From Alphaproteobacteria bacterium HGW-Alphaproteobacteria-7 (GTDB taxonomy: Bacteria; Pseudomonadota; Alphaproteobacteria; Sphingomonadales; Sphingomonadaceae), in contig PHEB01000007.1 in NCBI GenBank assembly GCA_002842735.1, positions 1 to 64,000 on the forward strand: 64,000 bases of DNA, in the 5' to 3' direction. Made by a program: the position numbers and the translations under genes. Every line of letters begins with the position of its first letter. Position 1 is the first letter of the stretch. Positions 16,691 through 25,780 of the stretch are shown here, in pieces. Below the pieces are notes generated by a model. It did not search any database, was not told the DNA's origin, and saw only the letters and a program-made list of their open reading frames with translations.

Positions 16691-19600
16691 ATGCGCCATA
16701 TCGCCGCCGCCCTGCTCGCCGGGGCCGCCTGCATTGCCACTCCGCTTGCGGCTCAGAGCAAGAAAGCTCCGAAGGCCGAAGCAAGCTGGAGCGTTGAAGC
16801 ACCCAAGGGTGCCACCATCAAGCAGGTGCCGATCCGCACCGACGAAGGCACGTGGATGGACGTGGACGTGTCGCCCGATGGGCAGACGCTCGCCTTCACG
16901 CTTTTGGGCGATATCTACACCATGCCGATTTCGGGCGGCACGCCCAAGCGGATTGCCGATGGCCTTGCATGGGACGTTCACCCGCGCTTCTCCCCCGATG
17001 GCACCCGCATCGCCTTCACCTCGGATCGCGGCGGCGGGGATAATATCTGGGTGATGAACGCCGATGGCAGCGACAAGCGGCAGGTGACCAAGGAGGATTT
17101 CCGCCTGCTCAACCAGCCCGCATGGTCGCCCGACGGACGGTTTATTGCTGCGAAAAAGCATTTCACCACCGGGCGATCACTCGGCACCGGTGAAATCTGG
17201 CTCTACCACGTCAGCGGCGGCGGCGGGGTGCAGGTCGTCGAACGCGCGAACGAGGCCTTGCAGAAGGAATTGGGCGAGCCGGTGTTCGCCCCCGATGGCA
17301 GCGCAATCTACTACACCCGCAACACCACGGGCGGTAACATCTTCGAATACGCGCAGGATTCGCAAAGCGGCATCTTCGCGATCGAACGCCACGATCTTGC
17401 CACCGGCGAAGTGACCACCGCCGTCAGCGGCTATGGCGGCGCGGTGCGGCCTGCGCCTTCGCCCGATGGCACGGAACTGGCTTTCGTCCGGCGGGACAAG
17501 GATCAGAGCCAGCTGTGGGTCAAAGACCTCGCCAGCGGGCGTGAACGGATGATCTACGGCCAGCTTGACATGGACGTGCAGGAAACCTGGGCAGTCACCG
17601 GGGTCTATCCCAATATCGACTGGCTGCCCGACAGCAGCGGGATCGTGTTCTGGGCGGGCGGGAAACTCAACCGCGTGGCCCGCGACGGGAGCGGTCATGC
17701 GGTGATCCCCTTCACGGTCAACGACACGCGCGGGGTGGCCGATGCGCCGCACCCGGTGATCGACGTTGCGCCTGATAGCTTCACCACCACCATGCCGCGC
17801 TTTGCCACGCTGTCACCCGATGGCAGCCGCGTGGTGTTTGAAAGCCTTGGGCGGCTCTACAGCAAATCCGCGCGGGGGCGTGATGCGCCTGCGCCGTTGA
17901 CCGGCGACCCGGCGGACGTGGTGGAAGCCTTCCCCGCGTTCAGCCGCGACGGCAGCCAATTGGCCTATGTGCGCTGGAATGATGCCAGCTTGGGCGAAAT
18001 CATCCTAGCCGATGCCAGCGGGCAAAACCGCCGCGTGCTGACCGGGCCGGGGCATTTCGGCAATATCGCCTTCTCGCCCGATGGCAGCATGATCGCCTTT
18101 GAAAAGCGCGAAGGCGGATACCTGACCGCGCCCGATTTTTCCGAGAACGCCGGGATTTATGTGATGCCCGTCAGCGGCGGGGAACCGCGCCTGGTCAGCC
18201 GAAGCGGCGGCAATCCGCAATGGGGCGCAGCCTCCGACCGGTTGTTCATGCTGGCACGCGACGGCGGCAAGCTGGCGCTGGTTTCGACCGACCTCAATGG
18301 TGAGGCCAAACGCGTCCACGCCAAGGGCGAACTCGCCAATGACGTGCGGATCGCGCCCGATGGACGAACCATCGCCTTCCGCCAGAATTACGAGGTGTTT
18401 GCGATGCCGCTGATCCCCGGCGGCAAGCCGGTCGATGTCAGCGAAAAGGGCGGCCCGCTGCCCGTCACCAAGGTCAGCACCGGGGGTGCGGATTACCTCG
18501 GCTGGGCCAATGGCGGCGCGACTTTGTTCTGGTCAATCGGGCCGAGCCTGCAAAGCGCGCAGGTCAGCGATTTCTTCGCCGCCGCGCCCAAGGCGGATGG
18601 CGATACGGCCAAGCCCATCACCCCGCCGACCACCGGCATTGCGCTGGGCGTGACGGTGCAGGCGGCCAAACCAACCGGCACCACCGTCATCACCGGGGCG
18701 CGGGTGCTCACGATGAAGGCTGGCCTTGGCGCGGATGATGCGGGCGTGATCGAAAATGGCATGATCGTTATCGAAGGCGACCGGATTACGGGCGTGCACG
18801 ATGCCACGGTGGTCAAGATGGCCTTCCCCGAAGGCACGCGGATGATCGACGCCAGCGGCAAGACCATCATGCCCGGTCTGGTTGATGCCCATGCCCACGG
18901 GCCTTACGGGGTTGGCGATCTGATCCCGCAGCAGAACTGGACGCTGTTGCAGGATCTGGCGATGGGCGTGACCACCGTGCACAACCCGTCAAGCCAGGCG
19001 AGCACCGTGTTCGCCGCTGCCGAACGCCAGCGCGCCGGGCTGACGCTGGCCCCGCGCATCTTCTCGACCGGAGAGATTATTTACGGGGCCAAGGCACCCG
19101 GCGTCTATGCCCGGATCGACAGCTACGACGATGCGCTGGCCCACGTGCGCCGGATCAAGGCGCAGGGCGGCATCTCGGTCAAGAACTACAACCAGCCCCG
19201 GCGCGAACAGCGCCAGATGGTCGCCCGCGCGGCGGCGGCGGAAAACATGCTGGTGGTGGCCGAAGGCGGATCGCTGTTCGGGATGGACATGAACCTCGTC
19301 GCGGATGGCAATTCGACCCTTGAACACAATGTGCCGGTGGATGTGTTCTACGAAGACGTGTTGCAGTTCTTCGGCCAGTCGAACAGCAATTACACGCCCA
19401 CGCTGGTGGTCACCTATGGCGGGCTGGCGGGCGATCCCTATTGGCGCCAGGCGATGGACGTGTTCGATCACCCGCTGATGATCCACACCCCGCCCAAGGC
19501 GCTGCTCGCGGAAAATGGTCGCCGGGTAAAAGCGCCAGATTGGGCTTTCGTCGATGACAACAACGCCCGCGAGGCGCGCAAACTGGCGCAGCGCGGGGTG

Positions 19601-20008
19601 AAGGTCAGCATCGGTGCGCATGGCCAGCAGGCAGGCATCGGCGCGCATTGGGAATTGTGGAGCTTCGCGCGCGGCGGGATGAGCGCGGTGGAAGCGTTGA
19701 AGGCAGGCACCATCACCTCGGCGCAATCGCTCGGCATGGCCAAAGACATTGGCAGCATCGAGGTGGGCAAGCTGGCCGACCTCGTGATCCTGTCCGACGA
19801 CCCTTCGCAGGACATCGCCCATTCGGACAATATCGAACAGGTAATGCTCGGCGGGCGGTTGTATGACGCCGCGACGTTGAACGAGGTCGGCACCGGCACC
19901 GCCACGCGGCAACCCTATTGGTGGGAAGCCCATGGCGGCAAAGGCGCGGGCGGGTCCGAGCACGCGACGCATGAAGGCCGGGGCCATGCCGATGGGGATG
20001 CGGGGTAA
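16691..20008 (+). CDS. TolB-like propeller plus amidohydrolase protein
   Basis: This 1105-residue exported protein has a signal peptide (residues 1-21, ending PLAAQ), then a beta-propeller of PD40/TolB-type repeats (about 50-640, many copies of F-S-P-D-G-x-x-I-A-F), then a metal-dependent amidohydrolase domain (about 665-1080). The amidohydrolase shows GLVDAHAHGP for the first two His ligands near residue 733, a Lys in ISVKNYNQ, His in LEHNVPV and IGAHGQQAG, and the closing GKLADLVIL strand. Relatives are called tricorn-like or imidazolonepropionase-related. The substrate is probably a peptide or cyclic amide, unproven. AGAGGAGAC precedes the ATG. Confidence 0.88.
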   Translation: MRHIAAALLAGAACIATPLAAQSKKAPKAEASWSVEAPKGATIKQVPIRTDEGTWMDVDVSPDGQTLAFTLLGDIYTMPISGGTPKRIADGLAWDVHPRFSPDGTRIAFTSDRGGGDNIWVMNADGSDKRQVTKEDFRLLNQPAWSPDGRFIAAKKHFTTGRSLGTGEIWLYHVSGGGGVQVVERANEALQKELGEPVFAPDGSAIYYTRNTTGGNIFEYAQDSQSGIFAIERHDLATGEVTTAVSGYGGAVRPAPSPDGTELAFVRRDKDQSQLWVKDLASGRERMIYGQLDMDVQETWAVTGVYPNIDWLPDSSGIVFWAGGKLNRVARDGSGHAVIPFTVNDTRGVADAPHPVIDVAPDSFTTTMPRFATLSPDGSRVVFESLGRLYSKSARGRDAPAPLTGDPADVVEAFPAFSRDGSQLAYVRWNDASLGEIILADASGQNRRVLTGPGHFGNIAFSPDGSMIAFEKREGGYLTAPDFSENAGIYVMPVSGGEPRLVSRSGGNPQWGAASDRLFMLARDGGKLALVSTDLNGEAKRVHAKGELANDVRIAPDGRTIAFRQNYEVFAMPLIPGGKPVDVSEKGGPLPVTKVSTGGADYLGWANGGATLFWSIGPSLQSAQVSDFFAAAPKADGDTAKPITPPTTGIALGVTVQAAKPTGTTVITGARVLTMKAGLGADDAGVIENGMIVIEGDRITGVHDATVVKMAFPEGTRMIDASGKTIMPGLVDAHAHGPYGVGDLIPQQNWTLLQDLAMGVTTVHNPSSQASTVFAAAERQRAGLTLAPRIFSTGEIIYGAKAPGVYARIDSYDDALAHVRRIKAQGGISVKNYNQPRREQRQMVARAAAAENMLVVAEGGSLFGMDMNLVADGNSTLEHNVPVDVFYEDVLQFFGQSNSNYTPTLVVTYGGLAGDPYWRQAMDVFDHPLMIHTPPKALLAENGRRVKAPDWAFVDDNNAREARKLAQRGVKVSIGAHGQQAGIGAHWELWSFARGGMSAVEALKAGTITSAQSLGMAKDIGSIEVGKLADLVILSDDPSQDIAHSDNIEQVMLGGRLYDAATLNEVGTGTATRQPYWWEAHGGKGAGGSEHATHEGRGHADGDAG

Positions 20009-20034
20009 AAGCTCTACCGCGTAGCGGCTAATGG

Positions 20035-20114
20035 GTTCGCGCCAAGCCGCCAAGTCACCAAGAGAAGGTGCGTGCCGTGAACTGGGCGTCCCATCTTGGC
20101 GGCTTGGCGCGAAC
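20035..20114. repeat. 20-bp perfect inverted repeat with 8-nt CCAAG periodicity
   Basis: Positions 20035-20054 and 20095-20114 are exact reverse complements over 20 bp with a 40-nt loop. Within the left arm and loop, CCAAG recurs every 8 nt (20042, 20050, 20058). The loop itself has CACC/GGTG arms. It lies in the 309-nt space between two genes whose 3' ends face each other (amidohydrolase and fliA). The rest, 20115-20317, shows nothing I can name. Confidence 0.85.
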
Positions 20115-20317
20115 TGCAAAATTGCCTGCGGCGCGACCGCGATGCCGCAACCCTCTGAAAACTTTCCTACGCCCGCGCTTCCCGATACCATCGCCGAGAT
20201 GACCCACCGCGACCGCCTTTTCCAGTACCCTGAAATGCGGCGCCGCGGGGGTGATTTTTCCTTCCTGGACAGTGTAACCTGTGTCTCCAACACCGGCGGT
20301 GGCAGCGTATCGGTTCG

Positions 20318-21052
20318 CTACCCCGCTTCCATCAGCGCGCGCAGGTCTTTCAACGCCTTGGCGCGCAGCTGGTGGACGCGCGGCACGCTGACTTCCAATA
20401 CGGCGGCGATTTCGGTGAGGTTCAATTCCTCGACGAAGAACAGCTGCAACACCAGTTTCAGCCGGTCGGGCAATTGGATCATCGCCTCCACCAACCGATC
20501 TCGGTCTTCGGCGGCGCATAGTGCCTCAAACGGATCGGGATCGTCGCTGGCAAAGGCGAGGCTGGTTTCGTCATAGGCATCGTCGATCGGGGTGAGCCTG
20601 ACGCCCGATGCTTCGATGGCGAGCAGTTCGGCATCGCTCACCGCCATTGCGCGGGCCAGTTCGGCGCGGCTCGGCTCGCGCCCCAACTGGCCGCGCAAGG
20701 CGGCGAGTGCGCGGTCATATCCGGCGCGTTTGGTGCGTGCAGTGCGGCTGTCATGCGCGACACGGCGCACTTCATCCAGCATCGCGCCGCGCACCCGGAT
20801 CTTGGCATAGGCGGCAAAGCCATCCTCGGTCGGGCCATTGTGACGCTGCGCACATTCGGTCAGCGCAAGGATCCCGGCCTGCACCAGATCCTCGATCTCC
20901 AGCCCTTCGCGCCCGTTGCCGTTGATGTGCCACGCGGCGCGGCGCACCAGCGGCATGAACCGGCGCACCCGGTCTTCGACCACGGCGCGCGATACAGCAT
21001 AGGGCGCAACGTGAGGGCGGGCAGATGCAAACGCGGCGTGGTCATGTTTCAT
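20318..21052 (-). CDS. fliA: Flagellar sigma-28 factor FliA
   Basis: This 244-residue sigma-70 family factor directs RNA polymerase to late flagellar promoters. Region 2 is seen at RRFMPLVRRAAWHI and EIEDLVQAGILALTECAQRH, region 3 around residues 115-150, and the region 4 helix-turn-helix at LNLTEIAAVLEVSVPRVHQLRAKALKDLR. The ATG overlaps the flhA stop by 4 nt (ATGA), so it is translated with flhA. Its anti-sigma partner FlgM is encoded 3.6 kb away at 24665. Confidence 0.94.
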   Translation of the reverse strand: MKHDHAAFASARPHVAPYAVSRAVVEDRVRRFMPLVRRAAWHINGNGREGLEIEDLVQAGILALTECAQRHNGPTEDGFAAYAKIRVRGAMLDEVRRVAHDSRTARTKRAGYDRALAALRGQLGREPSRAELARAMAVSDAELLAIEASGVRLTPIDDAYDETSLAFASDDPDPFEALCAAEDRDRLVEAMIQLPDRLKLVLQLFFVEELNLTEIAAVLEVSVPRVHQLRAKALKDLRALMEAG

Positions 21053-23202
21053 GCGGCCAGTTCCTGTGTCTGGGGAGCGGTCAGCGCCGGGGTGTCATCC
21101 GCCGCGCCGATCACGCCGACCACCGCAATCGGCTGGGTCGCAGGCAGTTCGGCAATCGACAGGACGAGACAGCGCGGCGCGCGCGGCTTGAGCAAAGCGG
21201 CAAGCGCGCGGCGCGCCGGGGGTTGCACGATCAGGGCAATTGCTGCGCCCTGTTCGTCGGCGATGCGGTTGACCTCGCGCATGATCATCCCGCCGCAATC
21301 AGGCTCGATCAGCGGTTGGCCGGTGGCCGGATCAATCATCCCGCCGAGGATCGCGCTTTCCAGCCCGGCATCCAGCGTCACCACCTTCAACGGCTCGCCC
21401 GGCGCGGCAATGCGCGCGGTCAGCCGGCCGCCCAGATCGGCGCGCACCGCGTCGACCACCGCGTCGAATTCAGGGTTCTTCTGCAAAGCCAGCGCCATGG
21501 ACGTGAACAACGGCTGCGGGTGGGCCAGCCCGATCCCGTCGGCCACCAGTGCGCGCAAGATGCGGGTCAGCGCGGCCAAGGGCAGCGGATCGGGATGCAC
21601 CGCCTCCACCAGCGCGGGGGCCCGCGATTTCAAGCCATCGACCCATTCGCGCACTTCGTCGGGGCCAAGCAATTGGTGCGCTTCGGCCAGCAGCGCCTGA
21701 TTGGCGTGGGTGGCGATAACGGTTGAGGGGTCGACCACCAGAAACCCTTCGGCAACCGCATGATCGCGCGCAGACGCCGCGATCCACAGTGCAGGGCAAT
21801 CAAAGCTGGGATCGCGGGTCGCCTCTCCCGTCAATCCGTGGCCTGCGCGCACATCGCCCGCGTCAATCGCCAGCAGCTTGCCGGGACGAATATTGCCGCG
21901 CGCCGCGCTTACGCCGCCGATCAGCACCGCGTAATCCTGCGCAGACAGATCGAGCGAATCGCGGATCCGGAACTGCGGCAGGACAAAGCCGAGATCGCGC
22001 GACAATTGCTTGCGGATGCCGGTGATGCGGGTGATCAGCGGTGATCCTTGCGCGGCATCGACCAGCCCGACGAGGCCATAACCCAGCTCAATCGTCACCA
22101 GCGTGGCATCGCTGACATCAGCCAGCGCGATATGATCGGGGGCGACCTCTTCGGCGGGCGCTGCGGGCGGCGGCGGCGCGGCGGCGCGGCGTTTCAATTG
22201 CCACCAGATGGTCGCTGCGATTGCGGCGCCGGGCAGGAAGATCATCTGCGGCATGGCGGGTACAACCCCGACCGCGCCCAGGATCAGCGCCACCGGCAAC
22301 CACCCGCGCGGATCGGCGAATTGTCCGCCAATTTGCCCCGCCAGATCGCGCTGATCGGATACGCGGGTGACAATCGCTGCCGCCGCAATCGACAGCAGCA
22401 GCGATGGCACCTGCGCCACCAGCGCATCACCCACCGCCAGCGTGATATAGACCTCGCCCGCCTCGCCTGCAGAAAGCCCGTGGCTGATCATCCCGACCGC
22501 GAAACCGCCGATGATGTTGACGCCGAGGATCAGCAGCGCCGCCACCGCATCGCCCTTCACGAATTTGGAGGCACCATCCATCGAACCGTAGAAATCGGCT
22601 TCGACGCTGACTTCACGGCGGCGTTCGCGCGCTTCGTCGGCGGTGACGAGGCCGGCGGCGATATCGGCATCGATCGCCATCTGCTTGCCCGGCAGTGCAT
22701 CAAGCACGAAGCGGGCGGAAACTTCGGACACCCGGCCCGCGCCCTTGGTGATCACGATCATGTTGATGATCATCAGGATCGCGAACACGAACAGACCGAC
22801 CGCGAAATTGCCGCCGACCAGAAACGCGGCGAAGCTTTCGATCACCTCGCCCGCCGCCGCGCCGCCTTCGTGGCCACCCACCAGCACCACCCGGGTCGAT
22901 GCGACGTTGAGCGCCAGCCGCAGCAGGGTTGCGAACAGCAGCACGCTGGGAAAGGACGAGAAATCGAGCGGGCGCTTGGCGTTGAGCGCCACCATCAGCA
23001 CCGCAATCGAAATCGCGATATTGAGCACGAAGAAGATGTCGAGCAGCAGCGCCGGGATCGGTAGCACCATCAGCGCCAGCAGCGCGAAGATGCCGACCGG
23101 CAAAACCATCGCGGCAGGCATGGCGGCAAGGCGGGCCATCGGCCCGGTGGGGGTTGCGGTCAACGCGCTCACAGCCCCCCCACTCACAGTCCCCCCGTTC
23201 AC
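21049..23202 (-). CDS. flhA: Flagellar export-gate protein FlhA
   Basis: This 717-residue inner-membrane core component of the flagellar type III secretion gate has an N-terminal half with about eight membrane helices and conserved LRLALNVASTRVVL. The FHIPEP-loop region has FVLDALPGKQMAIDADI and RRREVSVEADFYGSMDGASKFVKGDA. The C-terminal half is the cytoplasmic substrate/chaperone-docking domain. The GTG start at 23202 overlaps the transglycosylase stop (GTGA). Two more in-frame GTGs sit inside near-repeats of GTGA-x-x-GGGGGG just downstream, so the exact start is uncertain. Confidence 0.95.
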   Translation of the reverse strand: MNGGTVSGGAVSALTATPTGPMARLAAMPAAMVLPVGIFALLALMVLPIPALLLDIFFVLNIAISIAVLMVALNAKRPLDFSSFPSVLLFATLLRLALNVASTRVVLVGGHEGGAAAGEVIESFAAFLVGGNFAVGLFVFAILMIINMIVITKGAGRVSEVSARFVLDALPGKQMAIDADIAAGLVTADEARERRREVSVEADFYGSMDGASKFVKGDAVAALLILGVNIIGGFAVGMISHGLSAGEAGEVYITLAVGDALVAQVPSLLLSIAAAAIVTRVSDQRDLAGQIGGQFADPRGWLPVALILGAVGVVPAMPQMIFLPGAAIAATIWWQLKRRAAAPPPPAAPAEEVAPDHIALADVSDATLVTIELGYGLVGLVDAAQGSPLITRITGIRKQLSRDLGFVLPQFRIRDSLDLSAQDYAVLIGGVSAARGNIRPGKLLAIDAGDVRAGHGLTGEATRDPSFDCPALWIAASARDHAVAEGFLVVDPSTVIATHANQALLAEAHQLLGPDEVREWVDGLKSRAPALVEAVHPDPLPLAALTRILRALVADGIGLAHPQPLFTSMALALQKNPEFDAVVDAVRADLGGRLTARIAAPGEPLKVVTLDAGLESAILGGMIDPATGQPLIEPDCGGMIMREVNRIADEQGAAIALIVQPPARRALAALLKPRAPRCLVLSIAELPATQPIAVVGVIGAADDTPALTAPQTQELAA

Positions 23203-24206
23203 AGGCCGAACGCCTTCAACGTGCCATAGGCGCGGCGCACCTGCGCGGGTGCGGTGGCCAGATCACCGCCAAAGGCCGCGCCCAGCACCTGCGACATGGC
23301 AGCGCGCCGCGATGCGCGCGGCAGCGGGGGTGGCGATGCTTGCGAGAGGGGCGATGGCAGGCCGGGGCCGCGCGCGCCATCATCAGCGATGATCGTGGGC
23401 GCGTGGGTGATGCCGCGGGCGGCGGGTAGATGATCGGCGCGGGCAAAGTGCGCCGCCTGCCCATCGCTGGCGCGGCTGAGCGCGCGGTTCAATTTGCCTT
23501 CGATCACGTCCATCACCTGTGCCAGACTGCGCGGCGCGCCATCGTTGTTGTAAAAAATCGCGCGGTTGGCTGCGGCGGGCCGCGCGAACAGCGCGGGCGC
23601 GCTCTGGCCGGGATCAGCCTGCATTTCCGAAAGGAACCGTCCGGCTCCGTCTGCTCCAAGAAAATGGGCAAGATAGAGCTCACCGTGGCTGGGCTGGCGG
23701 CCAAGAATCGGCATCAGATGCGCGCGGTTGTCCTCAGCCAGGCCCGCCGCCATCAGCGATGCAACCTGCGGATCATTGCGCAATGCCAGGATCGCTGACC
23801 GCCGCGCCGGATCGGCAACTTTGGCACCGTCCGAAAGCGTCAGCGTAATCTCGTTCGCCAATGCGCCCAGGCCAAACCGCTCACCGTGTTTCTTGACCGT
23901 GCCCAGCCATGTGCTGTCGATGAACTGGTACAACCCGGTTGCGCTCGACGTGGCGGCGCGCGCGGCGGGATCAAGCGAGGATTCAACTTCCGCCTGCGCG
24001 AGCAGGTAGTTGAAATCAACGCTGGTGGCGCGCGCTGCATTGGCAATCGCGGCTTCGACCGGAGTATCGGGCTGGGCGCTTGCAATCGGGCGCGCAGCGG
24101 GAACCAGACGGCCATCGCGCGCGGCCTGATGGGAGCGCGCGGCGGTTTCGAACCCGACGCGGATTGATCCTGCCGGAAGGCTAATGGATGAAGACGACTG
24201 GCTCAC
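23199..24206 (-). CDS. Flagellar-locus lytic transglycosylase (SLT domain, SltF-like)
   Basis: This 335-residue protein carries a transglycosylase SLT domain at about residues 55-190: catalytic Glu in QAEVESSLDP, then ATGLYQFIDSTWL, and later HGELYLAHFLGADGAGRFL. The C-terminal third is Pro/Ala-rich. By position it should open peptidoglycan for the flagellar rod, like alphaproteobacterial SltF, since FlgJ in this cluster (33619) has only the rod-binding part. No clear cleavable signal is visible, so export may go through the flagellar system. It is first gene of the sltF-flhA-fliA operon behind a sigma-54 promoter. Confidence 0.82.
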   Translation of the reverse strand: MSQSSSSISLPAGSIRVGFETAARSHQAARDGRLVPAARPIASAQPDTPVEAAIANAARATSVDFNYLLAQAEVESSLDPAARAATSSATGLYQFIDSTWLGTVKKHGERFGLGALANEITLTLSDGAKVADPARRSAILALRNDPQVASLMAAGLAEDNRAHLMPILGRQPSHGELYLAHFLGADGAGRFLSEMQADPGQSAPALFARPAAANRAIFYNNDGAPRSLAQVMDVIEGKLNRALSRASDGQAAHFARADHLPAARGITHAPTIIADDGARGPGLPSPLSQASPPPLPRASRRAAMSQVLGAAFGGDLATAPAQVRRAYGTLKAFGL

Positions 24207-24262
24207 GCACCCTCTGCCCGATCGGTAGCGCCGCAGGGGGCGACGCTTTCAGGCAGAGCATC

Positions 24263-24278
24263 TGCAAAGGCCGTGCCA
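24263..24278 (-). promoter_or_regulatory. Sigma-54 promoter of the sltF-flhA-fliA operon
   Basis: Read on the minus strand, this is TGGCACG-GCCT-TTGCA, a full match to the sigma-54 consensus. GG is at 24277/24276 and GC at 24265/24264, with the required 10 nt between. The predicted start is near 24252, giving a leader of about 45 nt before the gene at 24206. Confidence 0.85.
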
Positions 24279-24309
24279 GAATGCGGCGGCACGCCTTAGG
24301 TAAGAATCC

Positions 24310-24660
24310 TCAGGCGCGGGCAGGCGTATAGGTTACGCGGTTCATTCCGCGCTGGCCGCCCAATGCTTCAATCCGCGCCGCGACGTTGGCGGCCAGCAGG
24401 TTGCGCACCCGGCGGTTGACGTCGTTCAATTGGTGCGCGGTTTCAGCCAGGCTGCGGGTCTCGCTGTCAAGCGCCTGCGCGCCGATTGCGGCGATCGCAT
24501 CGCACAAGCCTTCCTTGTCACGCGCTGCGCAGATCAGGTCATCGGCATCGAGCGCGGCAAGCGCTTGCCGTTCGCGTTCGAGCACGGCAATCATCTGCCG
24601 CAGACTTGCGGCGAGCGCGCCGTTATCGGCTGGGGCCGCGCGGGTCATGGTTTCAGCCAT
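24310..24660 (-). CDS. flgN: FlgN-family flagellar export chaperone
   Basis: This 116-residue protein is predicted mainly helical, with a long LRQMIAVLERERQALAALDADDL segment and an LNDVNRRVRNLLAANVAARIEAL helix ending VTYTPARA. This is the usual layout of FlgN, which escorts the hook-filament junction proteins FlgK and FlgL to the export gate. It follows flgM by 4 nt. Sequence is weakly conserved in this family, so the call rests on length, helical pattern and position. Confidence 0.75.
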   Translation of the reverse strand: MAETMTRAAPADNGALAASLRQMIAVLERERQALAALDADDLICAARDKEGLCDAIAAIGAQALDSETRSLAETAHQLNDVNRRVRNLLAANVAARIEALGGQRGMNRVTYTPARA

Positions 24661-24664
24661 CGGA

Positions 24665-24964
24665 TCAATTCCGATCCGGCAGCGACAGGCTGACCTGCGC
24701 GGCGATCATCGCGTCGGCGATCTTGGCTGGCACCAGCGGATATGATCCATCGCGCAGCGCATTGCGGATTTCCTGCACCCGCTCGGCATCGACCGGCGGG
24801 GTGGCCGCATCAGCTGCGGCGCTGACTTCAACGCTGATCCCGGCAACCGGGGCCTTACCCGGGTTGGCGGTGGGCGCGCGCGCTTCGATCTGCGCGTGAT
24901 CGCCCGTCGCCAAGGCGCGGACTGGGTTGATACCGGGCAATTTGCTCAGTTCGACAGAGGGCAT
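24665..24964 (-). CDS. flgM: Anti-sigma-28 factor FlgM
   Basis: This 99-residue small protein has a disordered Ala/Pro-rich N-terminal part and the conserved C-terminal sigma-binding region VDAERVQEIRNALRDGSYPLVPAKIADAMI. FlgM holds FliA inactive until it is exported through the finished hook. AAGGACA lies 8 nt before the ATG. The cognate fliA is in the opposite end of this locus. Confidence 0.9.
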   Translation of the reverse strand: MPSVELSKLPGINPVRALATGDHAQIEARAPTANPGKAPVAGISVEVSAAADAATPPVDAERVQEIRNALRDGSYPLVPAKIADAMIAAQVSLSLPDRN

Positions 24965-24997
24965 GACAGATGTCCTTCTTGGGTTCCTGTTAGCCAG

Positions 24998-25021
24998 AAC
25001 GGCGCGACGGGAATGAGTTTA
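24998..25021 (-). promoter_or_regulatory. Possible sigma-28 promoter before flgM
   Basis: On the minus strand TAAA (25021-25018) is followed after 14 nt by GCCGTT (25003-24998), close to the FliA pattern TAAA-N15-GCCGATAA. It lies 34 nt before the flgM start. The spacing is one base short and the second box is incomplete, so it is only a candidate. Confidence 0.3.
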
Positions 25022-25041
25022 AGGGGGCGTTAAAGCGTGCC

Positions 25042-25590
25042 TCAGTTGGCCGGGATGACGGCAAGGCCGGGGCGTTCGATACGCGCGCGCAGGGGTTCGG
25101 CCTTGCGCGCGGTGCGCACGAAGATCCAGTCGCCCACCGCGCCGCCTTCGATCGCCTCGCCCGATTGCTGCACCGAAAATCCGCGCCCGCGCACCATGAT
25201 GGTCAGCGCATCGCCGCGCTTGATAGCCGGCAGGGCAGGCTTGTCAGCCGCGCCGGGTGCGGCGTTGACAGCGACGAAAATCCGCCAGCTGTTCGGCCCG
25301 GCGCATTCCACCCGCACCGCGCTGCGGGCCGGGCTGTGCCAGTCAACCGTGAGCGGTGCGGCGCACGCCGCAAGCTGCAAGCGCCGGTCGGCGGCCATGC
25401 GCGGCCCGCCGGGCTGGCCAATTTCCGACCCGGTAAAGGCAATCACCGCGCGATCAATCGCCGCCGGATCAGTAAGGCCGCTGGCATGCGCTGGCGGATC
25501 GCACAGCGGCAGCAGGATCGGCAGGACAAGCGGGCTGAACCGCCAGCTGCCAAGCCACGAAAATTCAGGCCGGGGAAAGGTCGTGTTCAC
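25042..25590 (-). CDS. flgA: Flagellar P-ring assembly chaperone FlgA
   Basis: This is a 182-residue periplasmic chaperone for FlgI polymerisation. It has an N-terminal membrane/signal segment (LVLPILLPLCDPPAHA), then the SAF-like domain with PAIKRGDALTIMVRGRGFSVQQSGEAIEGGAVGDWIFVR, typical of FlgA C-termini. In-frame codons run up to 25671, but AAGGAG stands 7 nt before the GTG at 25590 and the sigma-54 promoter lies inside the longer frame, so the GTG is chosen. It leads the flgA-flgM-flgN block. Confidence 0.88.
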   Translation of the reverse strand: MNTTFPRPEFSWLGSWRFSPLVLPILLPLCDPPAHASGLTDPAAIDRAVIAFTGSEIGQPGGPRMAADRRLQLAACAAPLTVDWHSPARSAVRVECAGPNSWRIFVAVNAAPGAADKPALPAIKRGDALTIMVRGRGFSVQQSGEAIEGGAVGDWIFVRTARKAEPLRARIERPGLAVIPAN

Positions 25591-25659
25591 GCGGGTTCTC
25601 CTTGTCATATGCACGAATGATACCGGTTGATGTCCGGTCGGTTGCAGAGCCACGTCGAA

Positions 25660-25676
25660 TGCAAAGGCCATGCCAA
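25660..25676 (-). promoter_or_regulatory. Sigma-54 promoter of flgA
   Basis: The minus strand reads TTGGCATG-GCCT-TTGCA. It differs from consensus only at one position (T for C). GG is at 25674/25673 and GC at 25662/25661, with 10 nt between. The predicted start is near 25649, leaving a leader of about 60 nt before the GTG at 25590. Confidence 0.8.
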
Positions 25677-25736
25677 GCCCGCACGACGCTGATTAAATCC
25701 GTCTGAAGGGCCAGGCTTACGCATTCACCCGCAGTG

Positions 25737-25762
25737 GTCAGGCGGCTCAAATTAAGCCTGAC
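25737..25762. promoter_or_regulatory. Hairpin/palindrome between flgA and the diguanylate cyclase
   Basis: GTCAGGC (25737-25743) and GCCTGAC (25756-25762) form a 7-bp palindrome. A second overlapping pair is CAGGCTTA (25712-25719) with TAAGCCTG (25753-25760). It lies about 90-110 nt upstream of the predicted flgA start, where a sigma-54 activator would bind, and also just before the cyclase gene at 25781. Confidence 0.35.
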
Positions 25763-25780
25763 GCGTTAGGGCGAGCGGCA

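Noticed and set aside
18989-20293. 434-codon minus-strand frame
   Set aside because: It runs antisense to the amidohydrolase domain, whose metal-binding motifs prove the plus-strand reading.
22048-23064. 338-codon plus-strand frame
   Set aside because: It lies fully antisense to flhA, is rich in Arg/His/Gln in the pattern typical of GC-rich antisense frames, and has no ribosome site.
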